Positions 24,961-33,995 of a DNA stretch of 64,000 nucleotides are shown one piece after another. How positions within the stretch are numbered: position 1 is the first letter of the stretch; each line of letters begins with the position of its first letter. Both the position numbers and the translations under genes were made by a program. The stretch is taken from NCBI GenBank assembly GCA_021770345.1, contig JAETRD010000001.1, forward strand, positions 372,001 through 436,000. Direction: 5' to 3'. Origin of the DNA: Lachnospiraceae bacterium. GTDB lineage: Bacteria > Bacillota > Clostridia > Lachnospirales > Lachnospiraceae. The notes below the pieces were generated by a model, which saw only the letters and a list, made by a program, of their open reading frames with translations, was not told the origin of the DNA and did no database searches.

Positions 24961-27165
24961 TCAGTCCTCACGCAGCCTTTCCCAAAGCCCGCTGTAACGC
25001 TTCTGCTGGGACATATTCTGCACCATTCGGGCAAAAGCCGCCTCATCCCCCACAAGAGTCACACATTTTCTTGCCCTTGTGACCGCCGTGTAGATCAGAT
25101 TCCGGTTCATAAGCATTGCCGGCCCCGAGAGCAGCGGTATCACCACCGCCGGATATTCGCTTCCCTGCGATTTGTGAATCGTGATGGCATAGGCGAGCTC
25201 CAGCTCGTCGATGAGCTTAAACGGGTACTCCGCCGTCCTTCCCTCCTCAAATTCCACGGTCATCGTCTCGGCAAACTCATTGATCTCACGGATCACTCCC
25301 ATATCGCCGTTGAAGACGCCGCATCCCTTCTCCACCGAAAGTCCGAACTTTGTGCGTATCTCCCACTCGAGCTGATAATTGTTGCGTATCTGCATCACCT
25401 TATCGCCCTCCCGGAATATCATTTCGCCGTGTTCCTTTTCTACTTTATGCTTTGCCGGCGGATTCAGATACTGCTGTAAAATACCGTTCAACCTTTCCAC
25501 GCCGAGCAGCCCCTTCCGCATCGGAGTCAGCACCTGAATCTCATACATTGACGCATCCACATACTTCGGCATCTTCTGCATCACAAGCTGCAGCACGACA
25601 TTGATAATCACATCCGCCTCGTAGCGTTTCAGGAAAAAGAAATCCATGCTCTTATTGTCAAGCACAATCTCTTCTCCCTGGTTGATTTTATGCGCGTTTA
25701 CGATGATGTCGCTGCTTGATGCCTGCCGGAATATTTTGGAGAGCTTTACGACATTGCAGGCGCGGGACTCAATAATGTCCCGCAGCACGCTTCCCGGCCC
25801 CACGCTTGGCAGCTGGTTTGCATCCCCGACAAGAATCAGGCGCGTCCCCACCGGAACCGCTTTGAGCAGGGCATTCATCAGGGAAATATCCACCATCGAC
25901 ATCTCATCAATGATGATCACGTCCGTCTCTAACGGATTCTGTTCGTTCCGCTCGAACCCGGCGCTCCCCTCCACTCCTCCGTTCAGCTCCAGCATACGAT
26001 GGATCGTACGCGCCTCGCACCCCGTCGTCTCGCTCATGCGCTTTGCGGCGCGCCCGGTCGGCGCCGCCAGAAAAATGTCCATACCCTCCGACTCGAAATA
26101 TTTGATAATCGTGTTGATGGTCGTCGTCTTTCCGGTTCCCGGCCCTCCGGTAATCACAAGCAGCCCGCACTGTACCGCTTCCCTGACTGCCGCAAGCTGG
26201 TGTTCTTCGAGCGTCATCCCCGTCTGTTTTTCAATACCGCGGATCCGCTGCTCAATCTCGATATCCGGCACATCATAGCGCACGTTCAGCTGCTTCAACA
26301 TCGTCGCCGTATTTGCTTCCATATAATAGAAGGATGCCGCATATATCTGCGTCTGGGCTTCCTGCCGCTGTTTTAAAATGATTTTGCGCTCAATCGCCAA
26401 ATCCATGTACTGCTTTTCCACCTGTGCGCGCTCCACCTCCAGGAGTCTGACCGCGCGCTCGGTAAGCTCTTCCTGCGGCAGGTAGGTATGTCCCTCGCCG
26501 CCGGCCTGCTGCAATACATATAATATCCCGCTGCGGATGCGGAAATCCGAGTCCAGCCGGATTCCCACCCGGGCCGCGATCTCATCAGCGGTCCGAAATC
26601 CCACCCCCTCGATATCGTCCGCCAGACGGTAAGGATTTTCGCGGATAATCCCGTATACCTCCTGCTCATACTGCCGGTATACCTTCACCGCAAGATTCAT
26701 CGTGATCCCGTACTGCTGCAGAAAAATCATGGCCTGCCGCAAATCCCGCTTCTGGTTGACCTGATCCGCGATCTCCATGGCTTTGCGCTCACTGATTCCC
26801 TTAACCTCCGCCAGGCGCTCCGGCTCCTCCTCAATAATGCGGAACGTGTCTTCCTTAAACCTCCGCACGATCCGTGCTGCCAGAGCAAGTCCCACGCCCC
26901 GGATTGCACCGGAGCCGAGATATCGCTCAATGGCCTCTTCGTCCTCTGGCGCTTTCTCCTCAAAGCGGTCCACCTTAAACTGTTTCCCGTAAGTCGGATG
27001 TTCCGTATACTCCCCGAAAGCTTCGATATTCTCCCCCTCCGCTATCGCGGAAAACATTCCCACACAGGTAATCTCTTCCTCACCGCTGACCAGATTTAAT
27101 ACTGTATAACCATTGTCTGCATTTCTGTATATAATATGCTCTACATACCCCGTCAACTTTTCCAA
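24961..27165 (-). CDS. recD2: RecD2 ATP-dependent DNA helicase
   Basis: 734 residues from a TTG at 27165 that gives an N-terminus LEKLTGYVEHIIYRN matching the family. A longer open frame (to 27228) adds 21 residues with no family match. The N-terminal OB-like and helix-hairpin-helix region is followed by the helicase core with Walker A GGPGTGKTT, the DEMSMVD-type motif II, and the UvrD-like C-terminal motif AITIHKSQGSEYP. RecD2 unwinds DNA 5' to 3' and acts in repair outside RecBCD. It is separated from the flagellar genes upstream by a terminator. Confidence 0.95.
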   Translation of the reverse strand: MEKLTGYVEHIIYRNADNGYTVLNLVSGEEEITCVGMFSAIAEGENIEAFGEYTEHPTYGKQFKVDRFEEKAPEDEEAIERYLGSGAIRGVGLALAARIVRRFKEDTFRIIEEEPERLAEVKGISERKAMEIADQVNQKRDLRQAMIFLQQYGITMNLAVKVYRQYEQEVYGIIRENPYRLADDIEGVGFRTADEIAARVGIRLDSDFRIRSGILYVLQQAGGEGHTYLPQEELTERAVRLLEVERAQVEKQYMDLAIERKIILKQRQEAQTQIYAASFYYMEANTATMLKQLNVRYDVPDIEIEQRIRGIEKQTGMTLEEHQLAAVREAVQCGLLVITGGPGTGKTTTINTIIKYFESEGMDIFLAAPTGRAAKRMSETTGCEARTIHRMLELNGGVEGSAGFERNEQNPLETDVIIIDEMSMVDISLMNALLKAVPVGTRLILVGDANQLPSVGPGSVLRDIIESRACNVVKLSKIFRQASSSDIIVNAHKINQGEEIVLDNKSMDFFFLKRYEADVIINVVLQLVMQKMPKYVDASMYEIQVLTPMRKGLLGVERLNGILQQYLNPPAKHKVEKEHGEMIFREGDKVMQIRNNYQLEWEIRTKFGLSVEKGCGVFNGDMGVIREINEFAETMTVEFEEGRTAEYPFKLIDELELAYAITIHKSQGSEYPAVVIPLLSGPAMLMNRNLIYTAVTRARKCVTLVGDEAAFARMVQNMSQQKRYSGLWERLRED

Positions 27166-27228
27166 TGTAAAACCGTACCCTTTCCCATAAGAATCGACAG
27201 CGAAGCGTTCTTCCCCTGCCCGCCGCAC

Positions 27229-27271
27229 GCCCCATGCGCCGCCTTAGCGGCACACTTCCTCTGCATGGGGC
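27229..27271 (-). promoter_or_regulatory. Inverted repeat in the recD2 leader
   Basis: GCCCCATGC and GCATGGGGC form a nine-base-pair stem with a G+C-rich 25-base loop that can itself fold. It lies between the flagellar operon terminator and the TTG start of recD2. It could influence recD2 translation. No known riboswitch class is apparent. Confidence 0.4.
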
Positions 27272-27280
27272 CATGCATAA

Positions 27281-27309
27281 AAAAAACCTTGATATCCTCA
27301 AGGTTTTTT
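27281..27309 (-). terminator. Intrinsic terminator of the mbl-flagellar operon
   Basis: A symmetric hairpin (AACCTTGA / TCAAGGTT, five-base loop) is flanked by A-runs and T-runs on both sides. It lies 26 bases after the stop of the rod-binding gene and can work in both directions. Confidence 0.85.
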
Positions 27310-27334
27310 ACATAATCCGCCGCTTTCCCGCCGG

Positions 27335-27694
27335 TCACTCAATGTTATAATTGCGCTTCATCTGTTCGAACAGCTGCTGTGCGAAAGATCCGCCCACCTG
27401 CTCCGTCACCTGATCCGCAATCAGTTCTATCGTTCCGTCCATATGGAAATCGGTAAGTGTTTTCAGCGAGGAATCCTCATCCTCGTCCTCGGAAGTCATA
27501 TTCTCCTTGACCTCCTTGAGTACCTCCTCCACAAAATAGGAGGTAAAATCCTTGCAGACCTGCATCAGCTCTTCCTCTGTCGACTCCGAGGACAGACTGT
27601 CCGCCGAATTTTTCAGAGAATTCACACCGTCCAAAGCGGCCTGCCGGGTCGTATTATCTATCAGACCGGAAATACCGTCAATCGCAAAACTCAT
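27335..27694 (-). CDS. Rod-binding protein, FlgJ N-terminal type
   Basis: 119 residues, start after AAGGAGGCTTCT. The segment CKDFTSYFVEEVLKEVKE is the characteristic helix of the rod-binding domain, and the C-terminal helices DQVTEQVGGSFAQQLFEQM complete it. There is no muramidase domain, as is usual for the Firmicutes version. It caps and helps assemble the flagellar rod in the cell envelope. It follows flgG and flgF in the operon. Confidence 0.85.
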   Translation of the reverse strand: MSFAIDGISGLIDNTTRQAALDGVNSLKNSADSLSSESTEEELMQVCKDFTSYFVEEVLKEVKENMTSEDEDEDSSLKTLTDFHMDGTIELIADQVTEQVGGSFAQQLFEQMKRNYNIE

Positions 27695-27736
27695 AGAAGC
27701 CTCCTTGTTGAAATCCCATATCGTTGTGTACTATAA

Positions 27737-28555
27737 CTAACGTTTCAGGTTATTGGCCTGCTCTAACATATCATCCGAGGTGGTAATCGCCTTGGAATTT
27801 AACTGATATGCACGCTGTGCAATAATCAGATTTACCATCTCGTTCGCCACCTGCACGTTGGAAGCCTCGAGATAATTCTGACGAATCTTACTGGATATCA
27901 GATTTGCATTGTTCGCCTCGTTCAATGCCGGCCCGGATGCCTCTGTCACAGCCAGAAGATTATCTCCGACTTTCTCGAGTCCCGCCGCGTTGTTAAACTG
28001 ATGCAGCCCGAATCTCTGATTCATATTGACGTACGCACCGTTCGCATTTATGTAACCGAATCCGCCGTCCGAGGTCACGATCACGCTGCTTGCGCTGACT
28101 CCTGCCGGGAGTACAATCGGGTTCCCGGCCGTATCAAGCACCGGATAACCGTCCGTATTACAGAGTGTAATCGCACCGTTTGCACCGATCGCCCATGTAA
28201 AGTTGCCGGCTCTCGTGTAATACGTCTCTCCGTCCGATCCGCGGACTGCAAAAAAGCCGTCGCCCACAACGGCAAAATCCGTCGCGTTCTCACTCGCCTG
28301 AAGCGCTCCCTGCGTATAGATCGACGTGTTGGACGCAACTCTCGTTCCAAGTCCCACCTGCGCCGAAATCGGTTTCTGCTCTCCGTTTGCGCTCGTCGTC
28401 CTCGTCTGAATCGTTTGATATAGAAGGGACTTAAACTCTGTCTTCTCCTGCTTATATCCAACGGTATTGACATTCGCCAGATTATTTGAAATATTGTCGA
28501 CATTTGCCTGCTGGGCGAGCATTCCTGTCGCGCCAGTGTAAAGTGCTCTCATCAT
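27737..28555 (-). CDS. flhP: Flagellar rod/hook-basal protein FlhP (FlgG family)
   Basis: 272 residues. The N-terminal flagellar rod motif ALYTGATGMLAQQANVDNIS and ANVNTVGYKQ, and the C-terminal helix IIAQRAYQLNSKAITTSDDM, are the paired coiled ends of FlgG proteins, with a beta core between them. The gene order mbl-flhO-flhP is the one known from Bacillus subtilis, hence the symbol; flgG is equally used. It forms the distal rod and is secreted by the flagellar type III apparatus. Confidence 0.93.
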   Translation of the reverse strand: MMRALYTGATGMLAQQANVDNISNNLANVNTVGYKQEKTEFKSLLYQTIQTRTTSANGEQKPISAQVGLGTRVASNTSIYTQGALQASENATDFAVVGDGFFAVRGSDGETYYTRAGNFTWAIGANGAITLCNTDGYPVLDTAGNPIVLPAGVSASSVIVTSDGGFGYINANGAYVNMNQRFGLHQFNNAAGLEKVGDNLLAVTEASGPALNEANNANLISSKIRQNYLEASNVQVANEMVNLIIAQRAYQLNSKAITTSDDMLEQANNLKR

Positions 28556-28573
28556 AACCGGTCTACCTCCACA

Positions 28574-29368
28574 TTAAACTTTACCAACCTGATTGACTGC
28601 CTTGTCAAGCGTCTCATCCACTGCATTGATAATCTTCTGTCCCGCCTGAAATGCTCTCGAAATCGTGATCATATTGACCATCTCGGATACCACATTGACA
28701 TTGGAGGACTCAATGATTCCCTGTTCCACTGTAGCCTCCGATGCGATAACGGTTCCGCCGTCCACCAGGTCATACATGTTCTCGCCGAACTTTGCGAGGT
28801 AATTGTAATCCTCAAAATCGACATAACCGATATTCGCGACAACCTGCCCGTCCTGGGAAATGTTCCCAAGCTCATCCACGGTAATCTCGAGATTCGGGTT
28901 TACGCGGATCCGCCCGTTGACGTTTCCGTTTCTGGCATCATTCATATTCAGGACAAAATCACCGTCCTTCGTCACAAGATATCCCTCGCGGTTGACCACA
29001 AACGCGCCGTCCCGCGTATATTTCACAGAAGAATTTCCCGCCTTGTCCGTGTAGGCAATCGCGAAGAAACCGTCGCCTTTCAGCGCAAAATCCGTCATAT
29101 TGTCCGTCACCTTCAGATTCCCCGCACCGTAATCCGTGTAGGTCTCACCGATGTGTACTCCCATACTCATACCACCGATTCTTCTGGGAATATCGTAGCT
29201 CGATGTGTCCTTAATCTTGATTGCCAGCTCGTCCGCAAAGGTCTGGGAGGTCGTGCCTTCCTTTTTATAACCGTTCGTGTCTGCATTGGCAAGATTGTTG
29301 GATAGAATGTCCAGACGCTTCTGTTCATTCACCATTCCGGTATACGCCGTATACAATCCCTTTACCAT
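28574..29368 (-). CDS. flhO: Flagellar rod protein FlhO (FlgF family)
   Basis: 264 residues starting after GGAGAAGGAGAGCTT. N-terminal motif GLYTAYTGMVNEQKRLDILS with ANADTNGYKKEGT and C-terminal SEMVNMITISRAFQAGQK mark the FlgF/FlgG-type rod family. It sits between mbl and flhP, as in Bacillus. It would be a structural subunit of the proximal or distal rod. Confidence 0.92.
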   Translation of the reverse strand: MVKGLYTAYTGMVNEQKRLDILSNNLANADTNGYKKEGTTSQTFADELAIKIKDTSSYDIPRRIGGMSMGVHIGETYTDYGAGNLKVTDNMTDFALKGDGFFAIAYTDKAGNSSVKYTRDGAFVVNREGYLVTKDGDFVLNMNDARNGNVNGRIRVNPNLEITVDELGNISQDGQVVANIGYVDFEDYNYLAKFGENMYDLVDGGTVIASEATVEQGIIESSNVNVVSEMVNMITISRAFQAGQKIINAVDETLDKAVNQVGKV

Positions 29369-29429
29369 AAGCTCTCCTTCTCCTGTCTCTTTCCTATGTT
29401 AATATATATCGGCACACAACGCCGACATC

Positions 29430-30425
29430 TTAATCCTCATCCCGTTTTCCGGATAAAAATTCTACGAATTTACCGGTCCCGATTGCCACGCAGGTCATCG
29501 GCTCATCCGCGGTCACGGTATTGATCCCGGTCCGATCCTCAATCAGTTCCTCGAGTCCGCGGAGCAGAGATCCTCCTCCGGTCAGGACAATCCCCCGGTC
29601 CGCGACGTCTGCGGCCAGCTCCGGCGGCGTCTTCTCCAGAACCGAATGCACGGCTTCCACAATCTGCAGTGTAGGTTCGCGCAGCGCCTCCTCGGTCTCC
29701 TCGGACGATACCGTCACCGTCTTCGGCAGCCCGGTCACAAGATTGCGCCCTCTGACATCCATCGTCTCGTTCTGTGCCAGAGGGAAGCAGGTCCCGATCT
29801 TTATTTTGATATCTTCCGCGGTTCTCTCACCGATCAGAAGATTGTGTTTTTTCCTCATATAGCGGACGATCGCCTCATCAAAATCGTCTCCCGCAATCTT
29901 GATGGATGTGCTGACTACCGAACCGCCGAGAGAGATCACTGCGATATCCGCCGTACCGCCGCCGATATCGACGATCATGTTCCCGCACGGCCTTGCGATA
30001 TCGATGCCCGCACCGATCGCCGCCGCAATTGGCTCCTCGATAATCGTAACTTCCCTTGCTCCCGCCTGATAAGTGGCGTCCTCAACCGCCTTCTTCTCCA
30101 CCTCGGTGACGCCGCTCGGCACACAGACACTGATGCGCGGCTTGCGGAACGTTTTCTTGCCGAGCGCTTTCTGGATAAAATATTTGATCATCTTCTCCGT
30201 CACGGTGTAATCCGAGATGACACCCTGGCGCAGCGGCCGGACCGCTATGATATTCCCCGGTGTTCTGCCGAGCATCAGGCGCGCTTCCTCTCCGATCGCC
30301 TTTATCTTGTTCGTGTCGCGGTCAAACGCCACAACGGACGGTTCTTTTAACACGACGCCTTTTCCTTTGATGTAAACTAATATACTCGCAGTACCAAGGT
30401 CGATACCGATATCTGTACTCATCAT
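29430..30425 (-). CDS. mbl: Actin-like cell-shape protein Mbl (MreB family)
   Basis: 331 residues. Actin-fold signatures are GIDLGTASILVYI near residue 7 (phosphate 1), DIGGGTADIAVISLGG near 165-180 (phosphate 2) and LTGGGSLLRGLE near 288 (adenosine). Placement immediately before flhO and flhP indicates Mbl rather than MreB or MreBH. It polymerises on ATP under the membrane and guides side-wall peptidoglycan synthesis, giving rod shape. Two tandem ATG codons open the gene after AAAGGTAGG. Confidence 0.93.
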   Translation of the reverse strand: MMSTDIGIDLGTASILVYIKGKGVVLKEPSVVAFDRDTNKIKAIGEEARLMLGRTPGNIIAVRPLRQGVISDYTVTEKMIKYFIQKALGKKTFRKPRISVCVPSGVTEVEKKAVEDATYQAGAREVTIIEEPIAAAIGAGIDIARPCGNMIVDIGGGTADIAVISLGGSVVSTSIKIAGDDFDEAIVRYMRKKHNLLIGERTAEDIKIKIGTCFPLAQNETMDVRGRNLVTGLPKTVTVSSEETEEALREPTLQIVEAVHSVLEKTPPELAADVADRGIVLTGGGSLLRGLEELIEDRTGINTVTADEPMTCVAIGTGKFVEFLSGKRDED

Positions 30426-30464
30426 CCTACCTTTGCCCCTTTCATTCTCCGTGTGATTTCTCTA

Positions 30465-30492
30465 TTTATAACAGAAGCTTTTCCACCCTCAA
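30465..30492 (-). promoter_or_regulatory. Possible promoter of mbl
   Basis: On the minus strand TTGAGG (30492-30487), a 16-base spacer and TATAAA (30470-30465) lie about 40 bases before the mbl start. The short spacer and imperfect -35 box keep confidence low. Confidence 0.4.
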
Positions 30493-30755
30493 AACGGCAT
30501 AGAAACGCATTTAATCATATTTTTACATATACAGTCTCATTATATACAAAAACTGGGATTTTTCAAAGGCTTTTTTACTGCAAACAATATTTTTGTGAAA
30601 AAATAAGAATTTCTTCACATTTTCATCTTTCCGTCACACAATCATCACATTTTACAGTTATAGTATCAGAGTACCGACTGGTTGGCACTCACAACATGTC
30701 AATCCGGAGTCTGTCAGACCTTCGTCTGACAGGCAGTATGTTTTTCATAACTCAT

Positions 30756-30788
30756 GCATACCGGGATACGGACTGTATCCCGGTATGC
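30756..30788. repeat. Perfect 14-base-pair inverted repeat
   Basis: GCATACCGGGATAC and its exact complement are separated by five bases (GGACT). It lies 21 bases before the uvrA terminator hairpin. Neither side carries a T-run, so a protein-binding site or an RNA stability hairpin is more likely than a second terminator. Confidence 0.8.
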
Positions 30789-30794
30789 GCTCCC

Positions 30795-30833
30795 CAAAAA
30801 AGCAAACGCGGGGCGCGGCAAATGCCGCGTCCC
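30795..30833 (-). terminator. Intrinsic terminator of uvrA
   Basis: On the minus strand a G+C-rich stem (GGGACGCGGCA / TGCCGCGCCCC, one mismatch, TT loop) is followed by GCGTTTGCTTTTTT, 23 bases after the uvrA stop. Confidence 0.8.
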
Positions 30834-30856
30834 GTTTTCTGTTTCTGTCCGGTAAA

Positions 30857-33694
30857 CTATTCGAGATATCTTTTTACATACTGTCCGGTGTAGGACTGCG
30901 GCATCTGCGCCACCTCCTCCGGTGTTCCCTCCGCGATGACGGTTCCTCCGCCCTCGCCGCCCTCCGGCCCCATATCGATAATATAGTCCGCCGTCTTGAT
31001 GACATCGAGATTGTGTTCGATGACCACAACCGTGTTTCCGCCCTCCGACAACCGGCGCAGTATCTCTATCAGCTTGTGCACGTCCGCAAAATGAAGTCCC
31101 GTGGTCGGCTCGTCGAGAATATAAATGGTCTTTCCGGTACTGCGTTTGCTCAGCTCCGTCGCCAGCTTAATCCGCTGTGCCTCTCCTCCCGAGAGCTCGG
31201 TCGACGGCTGCCCTAGTTTCACATAGGACAATCCCACGTCGTATAGCGTCTGTATCTTGCGGTGTATTGTCGGCACGTTCTTGAAAAAATCCAGCGCCTC
31301 CTCCACCGTCATATCCAGCACGTCATAAATGCTCTTTCCCTTATATTTTACCTCGAGCGTCTCCCTGTTGTAGCGCTTTCCGCCGCAGACCTCGCAGGGC
31401 ACATAGACGTCCGGCAGGAAATGCATCTCTATTTTCAGAATACCGTCTCCCGAGCATGCCTCGCATCGGCCTCCTTTGACGTTGAAACTGAATCTGCCCT
31501 TTTTGTAGCCCTTTGCCTTCGCATCCGGCGTCGCCGCAAAGAGATCCCGGATCATGTCGAAAACGCCCGTGTAGGTCGCCGGATTTGAACGCGGCGTTCT
31601 TCCGATCGGCGACTGGTCGATATCGATCACCTTGTCTAACTGCTCGATGCCGAGAATCTCGTCGTGCTGTCCCGGAATGCAGCGGGCACGGTTTAAATCC
31701 CGCGCCAGACGCTTGTACAGGATTTCATTGGTCAGGGAACTCTTTCCCGAACCGGACACCCCGGTAATGCAGGTCATGACTCCGATCGGTATCTGCACGT
31801 CGATGTTCTTAAGGTTGTTCTCCCTCGCCCCCTTTACGGTCAGAAAACCAGACGGTTTTCTTCGCTCTGTGGGCACGGGAATTTTGATTCTGCCGCTTAA
31901 GTAGGCGCCCGTGACGGAGTTTTTATTTTTCATGATCTCCTGCGCCGTTCCGCAGGCCACGACCTCGCCTCCGTGAGAGCCGGCTCCCGGCCCGATGTCC
32001 ACAATATAATCTGCGGCAAGCATTGTGTCCTCGTCGTGTTCCACGACAATCAGCGTATTTCCAAGATCCTTCAGATTTCTGAGCGCACCGAGCAGCTTGT
32101 CGTTGTCCCGCTGATGCAGGCCGATCGACGGCTCGTCCAAAATATAGGCCACTCCGACCAGCCCGGAACCGATCTGGGTCGCGAGACGAATCCGCTGCGC
32201 CTCCCCGCCGGACAGCGTTGCGGTCGCACGCGTCAGCGCCAGATAATCCAGGCCGACCTCATTCAGGAATCCCACCCGCGCACGGATTTCCTTTAAAATC
32301 TGATCTCCGATCAAATGCTGCTGCGCATTCAGTTCAATCTCCGCCAGATAGCGATTCAGGTTCTTTACCGACATCGCGGTCATCTCATAGATATTTTTAT
32401 CTGCCACCGTCACCGCCAGCGATTCCTTTTTCAGCCGCTGCCCCTTACAGGTCTCGCAGGGCGTGATGCGCATAAACTGCTCGTATTCCTGCTTCATCGT
32501 CTCCGAACCTGTTTCCCGGTATCTGCGCTGGACATTTCGAATCAGTCCCTCAAACGCCACATCGTAGACGCCTTCCCCGCGCTGCCCCTTATAGTGCACC
32601 CGAAGCGTCCTGCCGTCCGTACCGTAAATCAGAACCTGCTTAATCTCCTCCGGATAGTCCTTATAGGGCGTTTCCAGTGAGAAATGATATTCCTCTGTCA
32701 GCGCCTTTAAGATTGCATAGGTAAAGCTCGACGGGTCCGTGCAGGACTGCCAGCCCATAACCTGAATCGCCCCCTCCGCAATGGAAAGGCGCTTGTCGGG
32801 AATCATCAGTTCCTCGTCAAATTCCATCTTATATCCCAGACCGAAACAGGTCGGGCATGCCCCGAACGGATTGTTAAACGAAAAACTTCTCGGCTCCACC
32901 TCATCCACACTGATGCCGCAGTCCGGGCAGGAAAAGCTCTCGGAAAACTGAATCGGTTCGCCGTCCGCCACGTCCACCGTCATCAGCCCTTCCGCCAGCT
33001 GAAGCACATTTTCAATCGAATCCGCCAGACGCTTTTCGATGCCCGCCTTTATCGCGAGGCGGTCCACCACAATCTCAATGTCATGCTTTTTATTCTTATC
33101 CAGCCGGATTTCCTCCGCCAGCTCATACATGCTTCCGTCCACGATCACCCGGACATAACCGCTGCGCTTCGCCTGCTCCAGCACCTTTTTGTGTTCTCCC
33201 TTGCGCCCTCTGACGACCGGGGCAAGGAGCTGTATCTTCGTCCGCTCGGGCAGCGCCATAATCTGATCCACCATCTGGTCGACCGTCTGTCGCCTGATCT
33301 CCTTGCCGCACTTCGGGCAGTGCGGGATGCCAATGCGCGCATAAAGCAGACGAAAATAGTCGTATATCTCCGTCACGGTTCCGACCGTGGAACGCGGATT
33401 CCGGTTCGTGGATTTCTGATCGATGGAGATCGCCGGGGACAACCCTTCGATCTTCTCCACATTCGGCTTCTCCATCTGCCCTAAGAACTGTCTCGCATAG
33501 GAGGAGAGCGACTCCATGTAGCGCCGCTGACCCTCGGCATAAATCGTGTCAAATGCCAGAGAGGATTTCCCCGAGCCTGAAAGTCCCGTCAGAACGACAA
33601 ATTCGTCCCTGGGGATATCCACATCAATATTTTTCAGATTGTGCTCACAGGCTCCTCGTATCCTGATATATTTTCTCTCCGATGTTTTCTTCAT
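30857..33694 (-). CDS. uvrA: Excinuclease ABC subunit A
   Basis: 945 residues, full length. Two ABC ATPase halves each have a Walker A motif (GLSGSGKSS near 38 and GVSGSGKSS near 650) and signature LSGGEAQRI. Two zinc modules are visible (CPDC...CPTC near 255-283 and CEAC...CEVC near 745-772). UvrA scans DNA and loads UvrB at damage in nucleotide excision repair. GAGAGGGAC precedes the ATG. uvrB lies upstream with only a small DUF6440 gene between them, so the SOS/NER genes are probably co-expressed. Confidence 0.98.
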   Translation of the reverse strand: MKKTSERKYIRIRGACEHNLKNIDVDIPRDEFVVLTGLSGSGKSSLAFDTIYAEGQRRYMESLSSYARQFLGQMEKPNVEKIEGLSPAISIDQKSTNRNPRSTVGTVTEIYDYFRLLYARIGIPHCPKCGKEIRRQTVDQMVDQIMALPERTKIQLLAPVVRGRKGEHKKVLEQAKRSGYVRVIVDGSMYELAEEIRLDKNKKHDIEIVVDRLAIKAGIEKRLADSIENVLQLAEGLMTVDVADGEPIQFSESFSCPDCGISVDEVEPRSFSFNNPFGACPTCFGLGYKMEFDEELMIPDKRLSIAEGAIQVMGWQSCTDPSSFTYAILKALTEEYHFSLETPYKDYPEEIKQVLIYGTDGRTLRVHYKGQRGEGVYDVAFEGLIRNVQRRYRETGSETMKQEYEQFMRITPCETCKGQRLKKESLAVTVADKNIYEMTAMSVKNLNRYLAEIELNAQQHLIGDQILKEIRARVGFLNEVGLDYLALTRATATLSGGEAQRIRLATQIGSGLVGVAYILDEPSIGLHQRDNDKLLGALRNLKDLGNTLIVVEHDEDTMLAADYIVDIGPGAGSHGGEVVACGTAQEIMKNKNSVTGAYLSGRIKIPVPTERRKPSGFLTVKGARENNLKNIDVQIPIGVMTCITGVSGSGKSSLTNEILYKRLARDLNRARCIPGQHDEILGIEQLDKVIDIDQSPIGRTPRSNPATYTGVFDMIRDLFAATPDAKAKGYKKGRFSFNVKGGRCEACSGDGILKIEMHFLPDVYVPCEVCGGKRYNRETLEVKYKGKSIYDVLDMTVEEALDFFKNVPTIHRKIQTLYDVGLSYVKLGQPSTELSGGEAQRIKLATELSKRSTGKTIYILDEPTTGLHFADVHKLIEILRRLSEGGNTVVVIEHNLDVIKTADYIIDMGPEGGEGGGTVIAEGTPEEVAQMPQSYTGQYVKRYLE

Positions 33695-33731
33695 GTCCCT
33701 CTCCGTTTCTGTTTAATGAATCTCTTTTTCG

Positions 33732-33908
33732 TCAATCCTGCGAACGGTATCGTGTCACCACCGGCTTTCCGTCCATGCTAAGCAGCGGCGTAAGGCCTGA
33801 TGCGTTTCCGTCCCTGTGAAACATATAACTTACGCCCGTCTCCGTATCCACCCAAATTTCAACCACACTGATTGTTCCCTGACTGTAAACTTTTTGAAAG
33901 CGATCCAT
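33732..33908 (-). CDS. DUF6440 family small protein
   Basis: 58 residues, too short for most gene finders. AGGAGG lies seven bases before the ATG at 33908. The sequence has VEIWVDTETGVSYMFH, then GNASGLTPLLSMDGKPVV, a pattern shared by the small DUF6440 proteins of Firmicutes. Their function is unknown and they probably form a single beta-sheet unit. It lies between uvrB and uvrA on the same strand; a link to repair is only positional. Confidence 0.78.
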   Translation of the reverse strand: MDRFQKVYSQGTISVVEIWVDTETGVSYMFHRDGNASGLTPLLSMDGKPVVTRYRSQD

Positions 33909-33995
33909 ACCTGTTCCTCCTGTAAATTTTGATTTTTATTTTGAATTTTTATTCACCGACACATTTCTTTTATATATTGTGAACGGTTTTCTCCC

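Larger units (their letters stand above)
30426..30856. other. Gene-free stretch between mbl and uvrA
   Basis: 431 bases. Next to mbl there is a possible minus-strand promoter. Further right is A+T-rich sequence without a convincing frame. Then come two perfect inverted repeats: CTGTCAGAC/GTCTGACAG at 30711-30732 (four-base loop, T5 at 30741) and a 14-base-pair stem with five-base loop at 30756-30788. The uvrA terminator follows. The first two hairpins could end a plus-strand transcript, but no such gene is visible. Confidence 0.7.

Noticed and set aside
30705..30790. Plus-strand small RNA ending at the 30711 hairpin
   Set aside because: The hairpin has a T5 run, but no convincing promoter was found upstream on the plus strand. 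It is kept only as a note in the gap description.
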